NCBI RefSeq assembly: GCF_905397275.1
Contig: NZ_CAJPUY010000002.1
Coordinates: 248,001-312,000, forward strand
Source of the DNA: Cupriavidus yeoncheonensis
GTDB taxonomy: Bacteria; Pseudomonadota; Gammaproteobacteria; Burkholderiales; Burkholderiaceae
Reading direction: 5' to 3'
DNA: 64,000 bases
Shown here: piece after piece, positions 1 through 9,491 of the stretch
How the letters are laid out: each line of letters begins with the position of its first letter
Position numbering within the stretch: position 1 is the first letter of the stretch
The notes under the pieces: generated by a model
Told to the model about the DNA's origin: nothing
Database searches by the model: none
What the model saw: the letters and a program-made list of their open reading frames with translations, nothing else
Translations under genes and position numbers: made by a program

Positions 1-19
1 GACTGATCCCGGCTATCGC

Positions 20-946
20 CTATTGCGGCGAGGCATCGCGCTCGCCGCTGATCTCCGCCGCCACCCGCTCGACGCAGCGGATCGCTTTCACCGCCATCGG
101 TGAGGGCGTCCGGTTGCGCAGGCTCACGATGCCCATGCCGGCCTTCATCGCCGGCAATCCCTCCACGTCCAGCGCAACCAGTTCGCCGGAGGCCAGCTCC
201 GCCCGGACCGACGCATCGGTTGCGCCAAGCACCATGTCCGTGGACAAGGTGACCGCGCGGATCACGGCGAAGTCGTCGCACTCCAGCGCCAGCACGGCCT
301 GCTGGCCGGCCGGCAAGCCGAGCGCGCGGGAGAACGCCGCCTTCACCACGCGGGGCGCCTTGACGCCCGCGACACCGTACTGCCAGGCCTCGGCGATCGT
401 GCATGCCGCACCGGCCAGCGGATGCCCCACACGGACAAAGAAGCGCGCGGACTGACCCGGCAGCGGGCGAACGTCGAGCGACGCGTCCTCCGGCAGGTCG
501 CGCACGTCGGCGACGAAGAATTCGATGTCCTCCGCGCGCAGGCGCTCCAGCAGCAGGACCCAGTTGCTCTCCTCGACACGCAACGAGACCTGCGGATGCT
601 GGCGCCGCAGCTCCGACAGCACCCGCGGCATCAGCGTCACGGCCGGAAACGGTCCGACGCCGAACGCCGTGTCGCCGAGCTGGGTGTCCCGGTAAAGAGC
701 GACATCGCGCTGCATGCAGCGCGCCTCGAACAGCAGCCGCCGCGCGCGTTCGAGCACGAATTCGCCAGCCGGAGTGGGCCGGATGCCACCGGCATCGCGC
801 TCGAAGAGCCGCACGCCGAGATCACTTTCGATCGCCTGGATGCTGCGGCTGAACGCCGGCTGGCTCAGGTGAACCTGTTCTGCGGCGCGGGCGAAGTGCA
901 GCGTGTCGGCGAGGGCGATCACATGGTTGAGCCGGCGAAGGTCCAT
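20..946 (-). CDS. LysR-family transcriptional regulator
   Basis: A 308-residue LysR-type DNA-binding regulator. The N-terminal winged helix-turn-helix is clear (LHFARAAEQVHLSQPAFSRS at about residues 15-34) and is followed by a type-2 periplasmic-binding-fold effector domain from about residue 90 to the end. I chose the ATG at 946 because the HTH begins within a few residues of it; the frame stays open upstream but that part does not look like protein. The gene is divergent from the hydroxylase/aldehyde dehydrogenase pair, with 121 bp between them holding a T-N11-A box, so it probably controls that pair. The effector is unknown. Confidence 0.9.
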   Translation of the reverse strand: MDLRRLNHVIALADTLHFARAAEQVHLSQPAFSRSIQAIESDLGVRLFERDAGGIRPTPAGEFVLERARRLLFEARCMQRDVALYRDTQLGDTAFGVGPFPAVTLMPRVLSELRRQHPQVSLRVEESNWVLLLERLRAEDIEFFVADVRDLPEDASLDVRPLPGQSARFFVRVGHPLAGAACTIAEAWQYGVAGVKAPRVVKAAFSRALGLPAGQQAVLALECDDFAVIRAVTLSTDMVLGATDASVRAELASGELVALDVEGLPAMKAGMGIVSLRNRTPSPMAVKAIRCVERVAAEISGERDASPQ

Positions 947-988
947 GGCAATCCTCGTTGCGTATGACACATTAGAACGATGTTGATT

Positions 989-1023
989 ATGCATTGGACG
1001 CATTGACGGCGCCAACCTAGAGT
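989..1023 (+). promoter_or_regulatory. Candidate LysR box overlapping a promoter for the hydroxylase gene
   Basis: An ATGC-N7-GCAT dyad (989-1003) contains the T-N11-A pattern typical of LysR-regulator sites. It overlaps a possible -35 (TTGGAC, 994-999), which is 18 bp from a -10-like TAGAGT (1018-1023) pointing toward the gene at 1068. A regulator site over the -35 between divergent genes is the usual LysR arrangement. The match was made by eye. Confidence 0.4.
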
Positions 1024-1067
1024 TTCCGCACACCCAGCACGACCGAAGATATCGGGAGACAACGCGC

Positions 1068-1961
1068 ATGAACCTGCAGCTACAGAACCTGCTGATCGGC
1101 AGCATCATCCTTGGCTTTGCCGCCATGGAATTCGCCACGCGGCGCTACCAGCAAAGCGTGCGTGCCGACGCCAACGACACCAAGCTCGAAGTACTGATGT
1201 TCGTGAGCCTGATCGCCGTGACGCAGCCGCTCGCGCTGCTAGGCGCCAACTGGCTGTGCAACGGGCTCATGCCCGGCATGCGCGGCGCGTGGTCCCACCT
1301 GCCGTGGTGGGCCATGGCCGCGATCCTGCTGGTCGCCGACGACATGACGCAGTACTGGTGGCATCGCGCGTCCCACACACCATGGCTGTGGCCGCTGCAT
1401 CGCGCGCATCACTCGGCGTCGTACATGAGCATCCGTGTCACGTACCGGAACAACTTCTTCTACTACCTGATGATGCCGGGGCTGTGGAGCGCGGGCGTGC
1501 TGCTGTACCTCGGCTTCGGCAAGGTCTATGGCGTGTACATCGTGGTCAAGATGCTGGTGATCCTCGGCGCGCACTGCGCATGGCGCTGGGACGAGCCGCT
1601 GTACCGCGTCCGCGTGCTGCGCCCGCTGATGTGGGTGGTGGAAAGGACCATCTCCACGCCGGCCACGCACTGGGCTCACCATGCGCTGACCAATGCCGAC
1701 GGCATCGGCCACTACAAGGGCAATTTCGGCAACCTGCTGTTCTTCTGGGATGTGCTGTTCGGCACGGCCCACATCACCCGCAAGTACCCGGCAAAGGTCG
1801 GGCTGGAGGACGACCGCCGCTTCGGCGCCGAGCACTGGGCCGCACAGATGTTCTACCCGCTGCGCCACTCGCAACGCCAGCATACGGCGCTGCGCTTCGG
1901 CGGGCAGGCCTACGGCGACCAGGACGCCGCCACCGATGCCACGGCCGCTGGCAATCCATGA
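1068..1961 (+). CDS. Fatty acid hydroxylase / sterol desaturase superfamily membrane protein
   Basis: A 297-residue membrane protein of the di-iron fatty acid hydroxylase/sterol desaturase superfamily. Hydrophobic segments lie near residues 6-20, 42-60, 80-93 and 133-165. The histidine clusters that bind the two irons are present: HRASH (99-103), HRAHH (111-115) and HWAHH (201-205). The enzyme would use O2 to hydroxylate or desaturate a lipid-like substrate at the inner membrane; which lipid cannot be told. It is followed 59 bp downstream by an aldehyde dehydrogenase and divergent from a LysR gene. The pair could form an oxidation route from alkyl or terpenoid substrate to aldehyde to acid, which is inference. 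Confidence 0.85.
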   Translation: MNLQLQNLLIGSIILGFAAMEFATRRYQQSVRADANDTKLEVLMFVSLIAVTQPLALLGANWLCNGLMPGMRGAWSHLPWWAMAAILLVADDMTQYWWHRASHTPWLWPLHRAHHSASYMSIRVTYRNNFFYYLMMPGLWSAGVLLYLGFGKVYGVYIVVKMLVILGAHCAWRWDEPLYRVRVLRPLMWVVERTISTPATHWAHHALTNADGIGHYKGNFGNLLFFWDVLFGTAHITRKYPAKVGLEDDRRFGAEHWAAQMFYPLRHSQRQHTALRFGGQAYGDQDAATDATAAGNP

Positions 1962-2020
1962 CGCGCAGCGCCATCGGCACGACTTGCCGCTTCAACCGGA
2001 ACCAATCAACAGGAGACCCC

Positions 2021-3460
2021 GTGGGTGCCATCGACCTGCTTGCCGATCACGTGGTGATGCCGGAGGAATTCAAGGCCTGTTTTGCACGTCAGCGGCAGGC
2101 CTATCTCGCCGACCCCGAGCCGGGTCGCGCGCAACGCATCGCCGACCTTGCGATGCTGTCGCGCATGCTGAAGGAAAACCGCGCGCAGATCGTCGAAGCG
2201 ATCGGACGCGACTACGGCAGCCGCTCCGAGTTCGAGACCCTGTTCGCGGAGTTCTTCGTCGCGCTCGAATCGATCCGCGACGCCCGCAAGCAGTTGCGCA
2301 AGTGGATGAAGCCGCAACGGCGCCATATCGACGTGCTGATGTACCCGGGCGCGCGCAACCGCGTCATCCCGCAGCCGCTGGGCGTGGTCGGGGTCATCGT
2401 GCCGTGGAATTTTCCGCTCAACCTGGCGTTCTGCCCGCTTGCCGCGATCTTCGCGGCCGGCAACCGGGCCATGGTCAAGATGTCGGAAAACTCGCGCCAC
2501 CTCGCGCAGTTGCTGGCACGCATCAGCCCTCGATACTTCCCCGAAGACAAGCTGAGGTTCTTCGAAGATGGCGGCGGGCGCGGGCCGGCCTTTTCCTCGC
2601 TGCCCTTCGACCACCTGCTGTTCACCGGCTCGGGCGCCACGGGTCGCGCGGTCATGGCCAATGCGGCACGCAACCTCACACCGGTCACGCTGGAACTGGG
2701 CGGCAAGGCCCCCGCGATCGTGGCACCGGACTTTCCCGTCCAGACCGCCGCCGAGCGCATCTTGTGGGTCAAGATGTTCAATGCCGGGCAGATCTGCACC
2801 AATGTCGACTACGTCTTCCTGCCCGAGGGCACGGTAGACGCGTTCGTCGCGCATGCCAGGCGGCTGATTGCCGGGCGTTTCCCCGATCTGAACAGCAACG
2901 ACTACACCGCCATCATCGACCAGCGCGCCTATGACCGCTTGCGCGCGACGCTGGAGGATGCCAGGGCAAAGGGTGCCACGATCATAGAGCTTGCCACCGC
3001 CGACGCCGCAACGCGCAAGTTCGCGCCGTGCCTCGTGCTCAATCCCGGCGACGACATGCTGGTATCGCAACGCGAGATCTTCGGGCCGATCCTGCCCATC
3101 CGTACCTATCGCGACCGGCAGGAAGTGGCGGACTACATCAATGCGCATGACCGGCCGCTGGCGATCTACCCGTTCACGCATGACAAGGCGCTGCAGCAGT
3201 ACTACATCACGCATGTGATGTCCGGTGGCGTATCGGTGAATGATGCGCTGCTGCACGTGGCGCAGCATGACCTGCCGTTTGGCGGCGTCGGGCCGAGCGG
3301 CATGGGGCATTACCACGGCCGGGAGGGGTTCAATACCTTCTCCAAGCTGCGGCCGGTGTTCTATCAGGGGCCGGTGTCGCTGGTGCAGAAGCTGTTTCAG
3401 CCGCCGTACGCGGGAAGGGCCATGAAGCTGATGAACCTCCTGACCAGGCTGAAGGGATAG
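2021..3460 (+). CDS. Coniferyl-aldehyde-type NAD(P)-dependent aldehyde dehydrogenase
   Basis: A 479-residue aldehyde dehydrogenase resembling the coniferyl aldehyde dehydrogenase (CalB) group. Visible parts are the PWNFP motif at about 128, the catalytic base in LELGGKAP (Glu225) and the nucleophile in GQICTN (Cys259). The start is the GTG at 2021, preceded by AGGAGA at a 4-base spacing; the frame stays open far upstream but that stretch is the shadow of the hydroxylase gene. The enzyme would oxidise aromatic or medium/long-chain aldehydes to acids in the cytoplasm. Its position suggests it takes the product of the preceding hydroxylase, but substrate specificity cannot be read from the sequence. 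Confidence 0.88.
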   Translation: MGAIDLLADHVVMPEEFKACFARQRQAYLADPEPGRAQRIADLAMLSRMLKENRAQIVEAIGRDYGSRSEFETLFAEFFVALESIRDARKQLRKWMKPQRRHIDVLMYPGARNRVIPQPLGVVGVIVPWNFPLNLAFCPLAAIFAAGNRAMVKMSENSRHLAQLLARISPRYFPEDKLRFFEDGGGRGPAFSSLPFDHLLFTGSGATGRAVMANAARNLTPVTLELGGKAPAIVAPDFPVQTAAERILWVKMFNAGQICTNVDYVFLPEGTVDAFVAHARRLIAGRFPDLNSNDYTAIIDQRAYDRLRATLEDARAKGATIIELATADAATRKFAPCLVLNPGDDMLVSQREIFGPILPIRTYRDRQEVADYINAHDRPLAIYPFTHDKALQQYYITHVMSGGVSVNDALLHVAQHDLPFGGVGPSGMGHYHGREGFNTFSKLRPVFYQGPVSLVQKLFQPPYAGRAMKLMNLLTRLKG

Positions 3461-3510
3461 CGTTTCGGGCTCAGGCTTTTTGCCGGGCGGTCCTGTCCGG
3501 CGTCGCCCAA

Positions 3511-3543
3511 AAATCAAAAAGGGCACATGCCATGCATGTGCCC
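3511..3543 (-). terminator. Rho-independent terminator after purM
   Basis: A perfect 9-bp stem (GGGCACATG/CATGTGCCC) with a 5-nt loop at 3521-3543. Reading on the minus strand it is followed by a T-rich tract complementary to AAAAATCAAAAA. It lies 50 bp beyond the purM stop and could also stop plus-strand transcripts from the aldehyde dehydrogenase. Confidence 0.8.
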
Positions 3544-3592
3544 TCTTCAATGACCGTCACAGGCCGGAAAGCCGGCGGATGGCAAGGCCCGC

Positions 3593-4645
<1,053 letters not shown>

Positions 4646-4732
4646 GGGAACCTGCTTGTGTCAGAGGAGATAAAGTGGTGAGTTCGCCGCTCCGGCGGCC
4701 CCAGCAACAGCGGGGGGCGGGCGCGAGTCCAG

Positions 4733-4748
4733 TAGAATCGCGATTTTA
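4733..4748. promoter_or_regulatory. Overlapping divergent -10 elements for purM and the perM-like gene
   Basis: TAGAAT (plus strand, 4733-4738) and TAAAAT (minus strand, complement of ATTTTA at 4743-4748) are separated by only CGCG. They face away from each other in the 146-bp gap between purM and the transporter gene. Such back-to-back -10 elements would make the two promoters compete. No convincing -35 was seen on either side. Confidence 0.45.
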
Positions 4749-4791
4749 ACGGATACAGGCGCCCGGCTACCAGTTTCGCCAGTTCCATCCC

Positions 4792-5874
4792 ATGCGCCCA
4801 TCGATGAACGCTCCCCTGCTGAACCAAGAGACCAAGCGCGTCCTGCTGTGGATTGCGGTCGCTGCGGGCCTGTTTGCGGCCATCGTCGCGCTGGCGCCGA
4901 TCCTGACGCCGTTCCTGCTGGCGTTCATCTTCGCCTACATCCTGACCCCCGGCGTGGACTGGCTGCAGCGGCGCCGCGTGCCGCGCGCGGTCGGCGTGGC
5001 GCTGATGATCCTGCTGCTGGCCGTGGTCGGCGTGGTGCTGGTGCTGCTGCTGATCGCCGTGCTCCAGCGTGAAATCCCGCAGGTCCGCGAGCAGCTCCCG
5101 GTGCTGCTGAAAAAGCTCAATGCGGTGGTGGCGCCGCGCCTGGCTGATTTCGGCGTGCGCGTGCGCTTCGATTTCCCGGGCCTGCGCAGCATGCTGTCGG
5201 ACCGCTTCTCGGCCAGCCCCGAAGACCTGCTGGTGGTGTTGCTGAACTATGCCAAGGTGTCCGGCTCGGCCCTGATCGAGGTCGCCGGCCTGCTGTTCAT
5301 CGTACCCATCGTCATGTTCTACCTGATGATGGACTGGCACATGGTGATGCGGCGTATCGAAGGCGTGGTGCCGCGCCGCTGGGTGCCGAAGGTGAACGAA
5401 CTCACCAGCGAGACCGACGTGCTGCTGTCGCAATACCTGCGCGGCCAGATCCTGGTGATGGTGATCCTGGCCTCGATCTATTCGATCGGGCTGACCGTTG
5501 CCGGCTTTGACGTCGGCGTGCCCGTGGGCGTGTTCACGGGGCTGGCGGTCTTCATCCCCTATATCGGTTTCGGCGTCGGCCTGGTGCTGGCGATCCTGGC
5601 CGCGCTGCTGCAGTTCGGCGACTGGTACGGGCTGGCGGCGGTCGCGGTCGTGTATGGCTTCGGCCAGTTCATCGAGAGCTTCTACCTGACGCCGCGCCTG
5701 GTCGGCGAGCGCATCGGGCTGCACCCGCTGGTGGTGATCTTCGCGCTGCTCGCCTTCGGCCAGCTGTTCGGCTTCTTCGGCGTGCTGCTGGCGCTGCCGA
5801 CATCGGCCGTATTGCTGGTCGGCGCCAGGCAGGTACGCCGCGTGTACCTGGCCAGCGACCTTTATCGGAAATAA
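4792..5874 (+). CDS. AI-2E (PerM/YdiK) family inner-membrane transporter
   Basis: A 360-residue integral membrane protein of the AI-2E/PerM family, with about eight hydrophobic segments: two near residues 20-45, one near 62-88, a soluble stretch at about 90-150, and the rest C-terminal including the conserved PYIGFGVG region at about residue 259. The family exports diverse small molecules and includes proteins annotated as autoinducer-2 exporters or permeases; the substrate here is unknown. ATG 4792 is used; ATG 4804 (MNAPLL) is equally possible. It precedes hda, a common neighbour pairing in proteobacteria. Confidence 0.88.
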   Translation: MRPSMNAPLLNQETKRVLLWIAVAAGLFAAIVALAPILTPFLLAFIFAYILTPGVDWLQRRRVPRAVGVALMILLLAVVGVVLVLLLIAVLQREIPQVREQLPVLLKKLNAVVAPRLADFGVRVRFDFPGLRSMLSDRFSASPEDLLVVLLNYAKVSGSALIEVAGLLFIVPIVMFYLMMDWHMVMRRIEGVVPRRWVPKVNELTSETDVLLSQYLRGQILVMVILASIYSIGLTVAGFDVGVPVGVFTGLAVFIPYIGFGVGLVLAILAALLQFGDWYGLAAVAVVYGFGQFIESFYLTPRLVGERIGLHPLVVIFALLAFGQLFGFFGVLLALPTSAVLLVGARQVRRVYLASDLYRK

Positions 5875-5966
5875 CGGAAGCAACGGGAAAAATGACGGAC
5901 AATAGTCGGCTTGAGCCGATTCCAAGCGCACCGCGCGAGCTGTCCCCCGCAAGCAAGCCATACGTC

Positions 5967-6674
5967 ATGTCCCCGCGTCCCAAGCAACTCTCGCTCGAGC
6001 TTGGCAGCCCTCCGCCTTCGACCTTCGACAATTTCGTCGTGGCTTCGAATCGCGAGGCGGTGCAGCGCCTGCGCGACCTGCCCAACGCGGTCGCGCAGGA
6101 GCGGGCCGTGGACCGGCTGGTCTACCTGTGGGGCGAAGTGGGCTGCGGCCGCACACACCTGCTGCACGCCGTGTGCGAAGCCACGCCCCAGACCGGCATC
6201 GACTGCCGCTACCTGAGCCCGCACCATCCGCTGTCGGACTTTTTGTTCGATCCGTCCTGCCAGCTCTATACGGTGGACGATGTCGATCTGCTCGACGAGG
6301 CACGCCAGATCGCGGTGTTTTCGCTGTACAACGAAGTCCGCGCGCACGTGCGCACCGCGCTGGTCGTGGCCGGTGGCCTGGCGCCGCGCGCCATGCCGGT
6401 GCGTGAAGACCTGCGCACCCGGCTGGGCTGGGGCCTGGTCTATCAGGTGCAGCCGCTGTCGGACGAAGACAAGATGTCCGCGGTGCTGCAGGCGGCACGC
6501 GAGCGCGGACTGCAACTCTCCCCGGAAATCACGCACTGGCTGGTGACGCGTCATTACCGCGACATGCCCAGCCTGATGGCGCTGCTCGATGCGCTCGACA
6601 CATACTCGCTGGAGCGCAAGCGCCCGGTGACCCTGCCCCTGCTTCGCGAAATGTTCGCGGAGTTCCGGGAATAA
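5967..6674 (+). CDS. hda: DnaA regulatory inactivator Hda
   Basis: A DnaA-related AAA+ protein that, with the DNA-loaded beta clamp, stimulates hydrolysis of DnaA-bound ATP and so limits re-initiation. With the ATG at 5967 it has 235 residues and begins with QLSLEL at residues 7-12, the expected clamp-binding motif. The P-loop reads GEVGCGRTH, with Arg where most P-loops have Lys, as is usual in Hda, and Walker B is VDDVDLL. An in-frame ATG at 5892 would add 25 residues before the clamp motif; I prefer the shorter form because the motif normally sits at the extreme N terminus. Confidence 0.9.
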   Translation: MSPRPKQLSLELGSPPPSTFDNFVVASNREAVQRLRDLPNAVAQERAVDRLVYLWGEVGCGRTHLLHAVCEATPQTGIDCRYLSPHHPLSDFLFDPSCQLYTVDDVDLLDEARQIAVFSLYNEVRAHVRTALVVAGGLAPRAMPVREDLRTRLGWGLVYQVQPLSDEDKMSAVLQAARERGLQLSPEITHWLVTRHYRDMPSLMALLDALDTYSLERKRPVTLPLLREMFAEFRE

Positions 6675-6734
6675 TCGCCACCAGCTTCGATCTGGCCGGA
6701 GCGGTCGCGTACCGACCGGTCACCTCCATTAAGG

Positions 6735-6740
6735 TAAAAT
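6735..6740 (+). promoter_or_regulatory. Candidate -10 element for the HAD phosphatase gene
   Basis: TAAAAT in the context GGTAAAATCGCG ends only 8 bp before the ATG at 6749, and no Shine-Dalgarno sequence is present. If used, the transcript would be nearly leaderless. No good -35 is visible. Confidence 0.35.
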
Positions 6741-6748
6741 CGCGCCCC

Positions 6749-7423
6749 ATGAATCTGGCACTCTTTGATCTCGACCATACCCTGATCCCGACTGACAGCG
6801 ACCACGAATGGGGCCGCTTCCTGGTGCGCCAGGGCGTTGTCGACGAGGAATCCTACCGCCGCAAGAACGACGAGTTCTATGGCCACTACAAGGCCGGCAC
6901 CCTGGATATCCAGGCTTTCCTGCGCTTTGCGCTGGCGCCGCTGGCCGCCAACTCGCGCGACCAACTCGACGCCCTGCGCCGGCGCTTCATGCACGAAGTG
7001 ATCGACCCGGTCATGACGCCGCAGGCCCGCGCGCTGGTCTGCAAGCACCTGGAAGCCGGCGACCTGTGCGCCGTGGTCACCGCCACCAACAGCTTCGTCA
7101 CGGCGCCGATCGTGGCGGCGTTCGGCATCAAGCACCTGATCGCCACCGAACCGGCGACGGTCGACGGCAAGCCTGAAAGCCGCTTCACCGGCGAGGTCGA
7201 CGGCGTGCCGAGCTTCCGCGAAGGCAAGATCACCCGCGTCGACGCCTGGCTCAAGAGCCAGGGCGCGCACTGGAACGATTTCGGCACCACCTTCTTTTAC
7301 AGCGACTCGGTCAACGACCTGCCGCTGCTGGAAAAGGCCAGCGAGCCGATCGCCACCAACCCGGACGATCGCCTGCGCCAGCATGCCGCCGCAGCAGGCT
7401 GGCGCATCATGGATCTGTTCTGA
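6749..7423 (+). CDS. HAD superfamily phosphatase, subfamily IB (SerB-like)
   Basis: A 224-residue cytoplasmic HAD-fold hydrolase. Motif I is DLDHT (nucleophile Asp7, acid Asp9), motif II is the TATNS stretch near residue 111, and motif IV is YSDSVNDLPLL near 190. The size and an alpha-helical cap after motif I fit subfamily IB, which contains phosphoserine phosphatase and histidinol-phosphatase-like enzymes; the true substrate is uncertain. It lies directly upstream of pcnB with a 1-bp gap, so the two are probably co-transcribed. Confidence 0.88.
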   Translation: MNLALFDLDHTLIPTDSDHEWGRFLVRQGVVDEESYRRKNDEFYGHYKAGTLDIQAFLRFALAPLAANSRDQLDALRRRFMHEVIDPVMTPQARALVCKHLEAGDLCAVVTATNSFVTAPIVAAFGIKHLIATEPATVDGKPESRFTGEVDGVPSFREGKITRVDAWLKSQGAHWNDFGTTFFYSDSVNDLPLLEKASEPIATNPDDRLRQHAAAAGWRIMDLF

Positions 7424-7424
7424 C

Positions 7425-8933
7425 GTGATCAAGAAACTCATCAACCGGCTGCTGGGCAATCCTGGCCCCAAGCAGCGCCGCATCGGCCGCGCCCACACGC
7501 CGCGCATCGTTACCGTGGAAGAGCACCGCATTGACCCGACGCTGCTGTCGCGCAATGCCGTGAAAGTCACTTCAACGCTGCAACAGGCGGGCTACCAGGC
7601 CTTTATCGTCGGCGGCGCGGTGCGCGACGTGCTGCTGGGCATCAAGCCCAAGGATTTCGACGTCGCCACCAATGCCACCCCCGACCAGGTGCAGGCGCTG
7701 TTCCGGCGCTCGCGCATCATCGGGCGACGCTTCCAGATCGTCCACGTGACGTTCTATGGCGGGCGCGAGCAGGAGATCATCGAGGTTTCCACGTTCCGCG
7801 CGCTGGTCGATGCCGTGGCCAGCGAAACGCTGCCCGAAGGCCGGCGCCTCAAGCGCTCCGAGCTCGACAACAAGACCCATGCGATCGATGCCTCGGGCCG
7901 CGTGCTGCGCGACAACGTGTGGGGCTCGCAGGCAGAAGACGCGGAACGCCGCGACTTCACCATCAACGCGATGTACTACGACCCGGCCGCGCAGACCGTG
8001 CATGACTACCATCACGGCATGGAAGACATCCGCGCACGCACGCTGCGCATGATCGGCGACCCGGTCACGCGCTACCGCGAGGACCCGGTGCGCATGCTGC
8101 GGGTGGTGCGTTTCGCGGCCAAGACCGGCTTCGGCATCGACGAGGCCACGCGCGAGCCGATCACGGGCCTGGCCACGCTCATCCACAACGTGCCCAGCGC
8201 GCGCCTGTTTGACGAAATGCTCAAGCTGCTGATGTCCGGCCACGCCTGGGCATCGCTGCAGGAACTGCGCAAGGCCGGCCTGCACCAGGGCCTGCTGCCG
8301 CTGCTGGACGTGGCGCTGGAGCAGCCCATGGGCCAGCGCTTCGTGCAGCTGGCGCTGGACAACACCGACCGTCGCGTGCAGGCCGGCAAACCGGTATCGC
8401 CGGGCTTCCTGTTCGCCGCGCTGCTGTGGCACCACGTGCTGCAGCACTGGAATGCCGAGCGCGCGCGCGGCGAGCACCCGATCGCGGCCCTCAACACGGC
8501 CATGGACGCCGTGCTGGAAAAGCAGACCGGCCAGCTCGCCATCCAGCGCCGCTTCGTCACCGACATGCGCGACATCTGGGGCATGCAGCCGCGTTTCGAG
8601 AAGCGCGTGGGCCGCATGCCGTTCCGCCTGCTGGAGTCGCCGCGCTTCCGCGCCGGTTTCGACTTCCTGCACCTGCGCTGCCAGTCCGGCGAAATGCCGG
8701 AGGAACTGTCCCGCTGGTGGCAGGACTTCCAGGACGCCGACCCCGACGAGCGCGAAGGCCTGATCGATGGCGCGCGCACGGCGCGTGGCCCGGCGGCCGA
8801 AGGCGAAGGCCCGGCGCGCAAGAAGCGCCGCCGACGCGGTCCGCGGAAATCGGATAAAGTTTCTTCCCGGAGCGACACGGAAGCGGGGCAGGAAGTCAAT
8901 GCCGGCCGCGACCAGCCGGAGGAACATCAATGA
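7425..8933 (+). CDS. pcnB: Poly(A) polymerase I
   Basis: PcnB, 502 residues, adds 3' poly(A) tails that promote RNA decay. The nucleotidyltransferase head is plain: GGAVRDVLLG then DFDVAT (metal-binding Asp pair) near residues 65-85, followed by the RRDFTINAMYYD motif. The C terminus is basic (KKRRRRGPRK near 465), as in other PcnB proteins, and distinguishes it from CCA-adding enzymes. The start is GTG 7425, one base after the previous stop; an ATG 42 bp upstream would overlap that gene. The stop overlaps the folK start (ATGA). The pcnB-folK order is widely conserved. Confidence 0.93.
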   Translation: MIKKLINRLLGNPGPKQRRIGRAHTPRIVTVEEHRIDPTLLSRNAVKVTSTLQQAGYQAFIVGGAVRDVLLGIKPKDFDVATNATPDQVQALFRRSRIIGRRFQIVHVTFYGGREQEIIEVSTFRALVDAVASETLPEGRRLKRSELDNKTHAIDASGRVLRDNVWGSQAEDAERRDFTINAMYYDPAAQTVHDYHHGMEDIRARTLRMIGDPVTRYREDPVRMLRVVRFAAKTGFGIDEATREPITGLATLIHNVPSARLFDEMLKLLMSGHAWASLQELRKAGLHQGLLPLLDVALEQPMGQRFVQLALDNTDRRVQAGKPVSPGFLFAALLWHHVLQHWNAERARGEHPIAALNTAMDAVLEKQTGQLAIQRRFVTDMRDIWGMQPRFEKRVGRMPFRLLESPRFRAGFDFLHLRCQSGEMPEELSRWWQDFQDADPDEREGLIDGARTARGPAAEGEGPARKKRRRRGPRKSDKVSSRSDTEAGQEVNAGRDQPEEHQ

Positions 8934-9457
8934 AACTCGCCTTCATCGGCATCGGCGCCAACCTGGGCGATGCCCGCCAGGCGCTGAAAGACGCCATCGT
9001 GTGCCTGGCCCAGCAGGTCGGCATCACGGTGCTGGCACGGTCCTCGCTGTACCGGACCGCGCCCGTCGATGCCGGTGGCGACGATTACTACAACGCGGTG
9101 GTCAAGGTGCAGACCTCGTTCACCGCTGCGCAGCTGCTGCGCATCTGTCACCACATCGAAGACCAGTTCGGCCGTGAACGGCCGTTCCGCAACGCACCGC
9201 GCACGCTGGACCTCGACCTGCTGGTGTTCGGCGACGAGCTGCACAACGACGAACAGCTGACGGTGCCGCACCCGCGTGTCACCGTACGTGCCTTTACGCT
9301 CGTGCCGCTGCTCGAACTGGCCCCGGAACTCGTGATCCCCGGCATGGGCCCGGCCGTCGACTACCTCGCGGGCGTCGGCGACCAGCGCATCGAGAAGGTT
9401 TCCTCCTGCAAGTGCCTGCGGGCGCTGGCGGCCGGCGGCGCCGGCACCGGCGACTGA
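8930..9457 (+). CDS. folK: 2-amino-4-hydroxy-6-hydroxymethyldihydropteridine pyrophosphokinase
   Basis: FolK, 175 residues, transfers pyrophosphate from ATP to hydroxymethyldihydropterin in folate synthesis. The N-terminal GIGANLGDA and the family signature (ERPFRNAPRTLDLDLL, about residues 83-98) are present. The start overlaps the pcnB stop by 4 bp and has GGAGG 7 bp upstream, so translation is likely coupled. The C terminus (about residues 160-175) is Ala/Gly-rich and slightly longer than in E. coli. Confidence 0.95.
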   Translation: MKLAFIGIGANLGDARQALKDAIVCLAQQVGITVLARSSLYRTAPVDAGGDDYYNAVVKVQTSFTAAQLLRICHHIEDQFGRERPFRNAPRTLDLDLLVFGDELHNDEQLTVPHPRVTVRAFTLVPLLELAPELVIPGMGPAVDYLAGVGDQRIEKVSSCKCLRALAAGGAGTGD

Positions 9458-9491
9458 GCCGCCGGGCAGTCCGACCCGCGCCGGCAACGAT

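Noticed and set aside
2006..3550. Long minus-strand frame opposite the aldehyde dehydrogenase
   Set aside because: Antisense shadow; it runs through the terminator of purM and has no family resemblance.
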